From the NCBI GenBank assembly GCA_011522905.1, contig WTIB01000098.1:1-11181 (forward strand): a stretch of DNA of 11,181 bases. The letters run 5' to 3'. The stretch's first letter is position 1, and the number at the start of each line of letters is the position of its first letter. Of this stretch, positions 7,624 to 11,181 are shown in pieces. Source of the DNA: Crocinitomicaceae bacterium. GTDB lineage: Bacteria; Bacteroidota; Bacteroidia; Flavobacteriales_D; Crocinitomicaceae. The notes beneath the pieces were generated by a model. It ran no database searches and had not been told where the DNA came from. It saw only the letters and a list, made by a program, of their open reading frames with translations. The translations under genes and the position numbers were made by a program.

Positions 7624-8850
7624 TTAGACATTGGGAAACATCACAGATGCATCTTCCGATGCAAATAACATTTGCTCAGGACTTTCAAGTAATTCTTTAA
7701 CATTCACTAAGAATCCAACTGATTCCTTTCCATCAATGATTCTGTGGTCATAAGACAATGCGACATACATAATCGGTCGAATCTCAACCTTGCCATCAAT
7801 TGCTACCGGCCTTTCCACAATGTTGTGCATTCCTAATATAGCAGACTGTGGGGGGTTGATGATTGGCGTAGAAAGCATTGACCCAAAAACACCACCGTTC
7901 GTAATGGTAAAAGTGCCACCTGTCATTTCATCTGGAGTAATTTTACCATCTCTTGCTTTGATTGCCAATCTTTTGATGTCTGATTCAATTTCGTGGAGTT
8001 CCATTCCTTCCGCATTCCGAACAACCGGAACCATGAGTCCTTTGGGGGATGAAACAGCAATGCCTATATCAGCATACTCGTGTAAAATAATTTCTTTGTC
8101 TCCAATTTGTGCATTGACTGTTGGGAAGAGGTTTAAGGATTCCGTTACTGCTTTGGTGAAAAAAGACATAAAGCCTAAATTGACTCCAAATTTTTCAGCG
8201 AATGCTTCCTTGTATTTTTTTCTAAGGTCCATTATGGGCTTCATATCCACCTCGTTAAATGTGGTAAGCATTGCTGTTTCATTTTTAACAGCAACCAATC
8301 TCTGAGCAATTTTCCTTCTCAACATGGACATCTTTTCGCGCGAAGTTTTTCTGCCTTCAGGCTCAAAGCCACTAATTCCTCCGTTTAAAGCATTAATCAC
8401 ATCATTTTTAGTAATGCGTCCGTCTTTTCCAGTACCTTGAATATCTTCTGATTCAAGGCCTTTTTCATTCATTAATTTTGAAGCGGCGGGTGAAGGGTGT
8501 CCAGTGGCATAAGTTGTTTCACTCGGAGTATGTGAAGTTTCTACCACTTTTTCCTCTGTTGGAGAAGGGCTTTCAACTAATTTTGCTTCAGGTGCATCTT
8601 TTGGTTTTTCTGCACTCGTATCAATAGTACAAACTACCTGACCAACCTGAACAACATCACCTTCTTCAGCCTTGAAAGATATAATACCACTTTCTTCAGC
8701 CGGTAACTCGAGTGTGGCTTTATCAGAATCCACTTCTGCAATTGCCTGATCTTTCATTACATAATCTCCTTCACTTACAAGCCATGCCGCTATTTCTACT
8801 TCTGAAATTGATTCTCCCGGACTAGGTACTTTCATTTGTAACAAACCCAT
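7624..8850 (-). CDS. sucB: 2-oxoglutarate dehydrogenase E2, dihydrolipoyllysine succinyltransferase
   Basis: This is the E2 core of the 2-oxoglutarate dehydrogenase complex. It receives the succinyl group from E1 on a lipoyl arm and passes it to CoA, producing succinyl-CoA in the TCA cycle. At 408 residues it is a complete, normal-length protein with one lipoyl domain. The domain spans about 5-79, with the lipoylated Lys44 in EVDSDKATLELP. A Pro/Glu/Thr-rich linker runs about 80-115. The peripheral subunit-binding domain covers about 117-155 (PSPAASKLMNEKG, then GTGKDGRITKNDV). The catalytic acyltransferase domain fills about 170-408, with TITNGGVFGS at 315-324 and the active-site motif SYDHRIIDGKE at 366-376 (His369, Asp373). 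Pairing with sucA, plus the S-P-G-E-S start of the lipoyl domain, supports succinyl- rather than acetyltransferase. It begins 12 bases after sucA. Met6 is an alternative start; Met1 is chosen because of this close spacing. Confidence 0.96.
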   Translation of the reverse strand: MGLLQMKVPSPGESISEVEIAAWLVSEGDYVMKDQAIAEVDSDKATLELPAEESGIISFKAEEGDVVQVGQVVCTIDTSAEKPKDAPEAKLVESPSPTEEKVVETSHTPSETTYATGHPSPAASKLMNEKGLESEDIQGTGKDGRITKNDVINALNGGISGFEPEGRKTSREKMSMLRRKIAQRLVAVKNETAMLTTFNEVDMKPIMDLRKKYKEAFAEKFGVNLGFMSFFTKAVTESLNLFPTVNAQIGDKEIILHEYADIGIAVSSPKGLMVPVVRNAEGMELHEIESDIKRLAIKARDGKITPDEMTGGTFTITNGGVFGSMLSTPIINPPQSAILGMHNIVERPVAIDGKVEIRPIMYVALSYDHRIIDGKESVGFLVNVKELLESPEQMLFASEDASVMFPNV

Positions 8851-8862
8851 ATGCTTATACTT

Positions 8863-11181
8863 TTATTTTTTTAATGTTTTGTCGGAATAAGAAAAAATCT
8901 CCTGAAATAATAATTCTAATCTTTTTTCATGAAGATTTTTTGAACCCTCAGCAGATGCCGCACTAGCAGGCCTACAAATTCCAATAATATTTTCATTTCG
9001 AAGCTTCATAGCCACGTGTGTCCAGGCACCCATATTAGCTGGTTCTTCTTGTGCCCAAATCAGATTTTTTACTTTGTATTTATCACGTATTTTTTTGAGC
9101 TGTATCTCTGGCCATGGATATAACTGTTCGATTCTTACAAAGGCCATATTTTTTACCATCATTTCTTGTGCCTTTTGCTTCATCTCATAATAGATTTTAC
9201 CTGAACAGAGAACAAGACTATCTATATCTTTTGGATTGGCATCCGGGTCATCGATAATCTCTGAAAAGGACCCACTTGACATTTCCTCAATTGGTGACAC
9301 AGCCATGGGGTGTCGAAGAAGAACTTTGGGTGTGAAAACAACTAAAGGTTTTCTATACGCTCTTTTAATTTGCCTTCTTAAAAGGTGAAAATAGTTCGAT
9401 GGGGTAGACGCATTGACGATTTGCATGTTCAAATCAGCACATTGCTGAAGAAAGCGTTCCATTCTACCACTAGAGTGCTCTGCACCCTGTCCTTCATATC
9501 CGTGAGGTAATAGCAAGACAAGGCCTGTTGGAGTAGCCCATTTGTCTTCACCAGCAGAAATAAACTGATCCACAACAATTTGAGCACCATTAAAAAAGTC
9601 TCCAAATTGAGCTTCCCAAATCGTCAGATTATTAGGAGTTGCCAATGAGTACCCATATTCAAATCCCAATACACCATATTCACTCAACAAAGAGTTGTAA
9701 ATGGAGAATTTTGCTTGATCTTCTGCCAATAAATTGAGCGTTTCAACTTGTTCCTCGTTATCCTCGGTAATAACCACTGCATGGCGATGAGAAAAAGTAC
9801 CTCGTTCAACATCTTGTCCAGAAATTCTCACTGCGTGTCCTTCAACGAGCAAAGAGGCATAAGCAAGCATTTCGGCACATCCCCAGTCAAGTGAATTTTC
9901 TTGAAATGACTTTAGTCTATCATTGAATATTTTATTGATTTTTCTGAAGTACTTTTTGCCTTCAGGTAGAGAGGAAAGCTTCTCACCTAAAGATTTTAAT
10001 GTGTTTACGTCAACTCCTGTTTCAGGCGAGTGATCGAAGTCCTTTGCGTTTCCGTATCGATAATCTTTCCAAGTGTCACTCAAAAATTCATGAACTTTTG
10101 CTTTTTCTGACTTTCTTGAAAGTGTAAATTCTTCTTCTAAAAATTGAGCGTATTCATTTTCTATATTTTTTGCTGAATCTTTAGCAATAACTCCCGCACC
10201 TTCTAAATCTTTGAAATATATTTCTTTCGGATTCGGGTGTTTAGAAATTAGACTATAAAGTTTGGGTTGGGTAAATTTTGGCTCATCCCCTTCATTATGA
10301 CCATATTTTCTGTAGCAAAGTAGATCAATAAAAATATCACAGTGAAATATTTGTCTGTACTCTACGGCAATTTCAACAGCGGTAACAACGGCCTCAATAT
10401 CATCTCCGTTAACATGGAAAACGGGAGAGCGTGTTGTCTTGGCTACATCAGTGCAATAAGTGGAAGACCTTCCATCTAAATAATTTGTGGTAAATCCAAC
10501 TTGATTATTTACCACAATATGTATTGTTCCACCGGTTCTATATCCATCAAGTTGAGCCATCTGAATCGTTTCATAGGCAATTCCCTGACCAGCAATGGCT
10601 GCGTCCCCATGAATCAAGACTGGACAAACGCGTTTTTCATCTTTAAGTTCGTGGTCAATTTTTGCTCTCGCAATACCCTCAACAACGGTATTCACCGCTT
10701 CAAGGTGAGAAGGATTTGGGGCAAGCGTCATTCCTACCTTCTTACCACTATCTAGTGTGACCTCCGAGGAGAAACCCTGATGATATTTGACATCACCATC
10801 AAAAGTGGATTCAAAATCAAATTCTTTGCCTTCGAATTCTGAAAAAATATCTTTGGGTCTCTTTTTAAATATATTGGTTAGTGTATTTAAGCGTCCGCGA
10901 TGCGCCATACCCATTACAAAGTCTTCTACCCCAAGCTCTGATCCTTTTGATACAAGTACATCAAGAGCTGGAATAAGAGATTCTCCACCTTCGATGGAAA
11001 ATCTTTTTTGCCCGACGAATTTTTTTCCCAGGAAAGATTCGAATCCATGAGCCTGAACTAATATTTTAAAAAGCTTCAGTTTTCTTTTCTCATCAAAAAC
11101 GGGTCTATTTTTGATTTCAATTTTGTTTCTAAACCATTCCGTACGGTCTGGTCCACGCATGTACATGTATTCAATACCAAT
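8863..11181 (-). CDS. sucA: 2-oxoglutarate dehydrogenase E1 component (5' end cut off by window)
   Basis: This thiamine-diphosphate enzyme decarboxylates 2-oxoglutarate and transfers the succinyl group to the lipoyl arm of E2 (SucB, next gene). The frame is open to the right edge, which encodes IGIEYMYMRGP, so the first ATG in view (11166) is internal. The visible 772 residues lack roughly 150 from the N-terminus of a protein usually 900-940 long. Counting from the first codon in the window: the active-site AHRGRLN has its His near 94; IHGDAAIAGQG (Asp near 193) and NNQVGFTT (Asn near 226) form the diphosphate/Mg site; RKYGHNEGDEP follows. The transketolase-like half carries GQDVERGTFSHRHAV near 455-470, FGDFFNGAQIV near 530 and GYEGQGAEHSSGRMERF near 564. 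RPASAASAEGS near 740 lies in the region that binds acetyl-CoA in some characterised homologues. It is co-oriented with sucB and probably co-transcribed. Lpd (E3) is not present here. Confidence 0.97.
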   Translation of the reverse strand: MGIEYMYMRGPDRTEWFRNKIEIKNRPVFDEKRKLKLFKILVQAHGFESFLGKKFVGQKRFSIEGGESLIPALDVLVSKGSELGVEDFVMGMAHRGRLNTLTNIFKKRPKDIFSEFEGKEFDFESTFDGDVKYHQGFSSEVTLDSGKKVGMTLAPNPSHLEAVNTVVEGIARAKIDHELKDEKRVCPVLIHGDAAIAGQGIAYETIQMAQLDGYRTGGTIHIVVNNQVGFTTNYLDGRSSTYCTDVAKTTRSPVFHVNGDDIEAVVTAVEIAVEYRQIFHCDIFIDLLCYRKYGHNEGDEPKFTQPKLYSLISKHPNPKEIYFKDLEGAGVIAKDSAKNIENEYAQFLEEEFTLSRKSEKAKVHEFLSDTWKDYRYGNAKDFDHSPETGVDVNTLKSLGEKLSSLPEGKKYFRKINKIFNDRLKSFQENSLDWGCAEMLAYASLLVEGHAVRISGQDVERGTFSHRHAVVITEDNEEQVETLNLLAEDQAKFSIYNSLLSEYGVLGFEYGYSLATPNNLTIWEAQFGDFFNGAQIVVDQFISAGEDKWATPTGLVLLLPHGYEGQGAEHSSGRMERFLQQCADLNMQIVNASTPSNYFHLLRRQIKRAYRKPLVVFTPKVLLRHPMAVSPIEEMSSGSFSEIIDDPDANPKDIDSLVLCSGKIYYEMKQKAQEMMVKNMAFVRIEQLYPWPEIQLKKIRDKYKVKNLIWAQEEPANMGAWTHVAMKLRNENIIGICRPASAASAEGSKNLHEKRLELLFQEIFSYSDKTLKK

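Noticed and set aside
7790..8305. A 171-codon open frame on the plus strand, antisense to sucB.
   Set aside because: It lies wholly inside the well-supported sucB gene, has no recognisable domain, and reads like the complement of conserved E2 codons.
1..11181. A novel defence, mobile or biosynthetic system.
   Set aside because: Five conserved housekeeping or secretion genes fill the window almost completely. No repeats, integrase, transposase, toxin-antitoxin pair or unexplained long gap is visible.

Overview
The window looks like a stretch of conserved chromosome from a member of the Bacteroidota, most likely order Flavobacteriales. The evidence is a SprA-type outer-membrane translocon gene (found in Bacteroidota with the type 9 secretion system), AT-rich DNA, no Shine-Dalgarno motifs before the starts, and a promoter-like TAnnTTTG element. 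I cannot name the genus.

All five genes lie on the minus strand, so the biological order runs from right to left. 8863-11181 is sucA (2-oxoglutarate dehydrogenase E1), missing its N-terminus at the right edge. 7624-8850 is sucB (odhB), the E2 succinyltransferase, 12 bases after sucA. A 91-bp gap (7533-7623), the only real intergenic space, carries a candidate promoter. 5265-7532 is maeB, a malic enzyme with a phosphotransacetylase-like C-terminal domain. 4690-5265 is ruvA, which shares one base with the maeB stop (TAATG). 1-4688 is sprA, whose only canonical start before its signal peptide is a TTG one base after the ruvA stop; it runs off the left edge after 1562 codons. No stop-free gap is unexplained, and I see no tRNA, rRNA, CRISPR, insertion sequence, attachment site or phage gene.

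The genes form two groups. sucAB encodes two of the three components of the TCA-cycle complex that makes succinyl-CoA; E3 must be encoded elsewhere. The maeB-ruvA-sprA chain joins three unrelated jobs in one apparently coupled transcript: malate-to-pyruvate conversion, Holliday-junction processing, and protein export across the outer membrane. As I recall, this order is conserved in Flavobacteriia, often with gcvH next.

I do not find a previously undescribed system here. The points most worth a second look are two EF-hand-like acidic loops in SprA, its TTG start and homopolymer-rich signal peptide, and the overlap architecture of maeB-ruvA-sprA.
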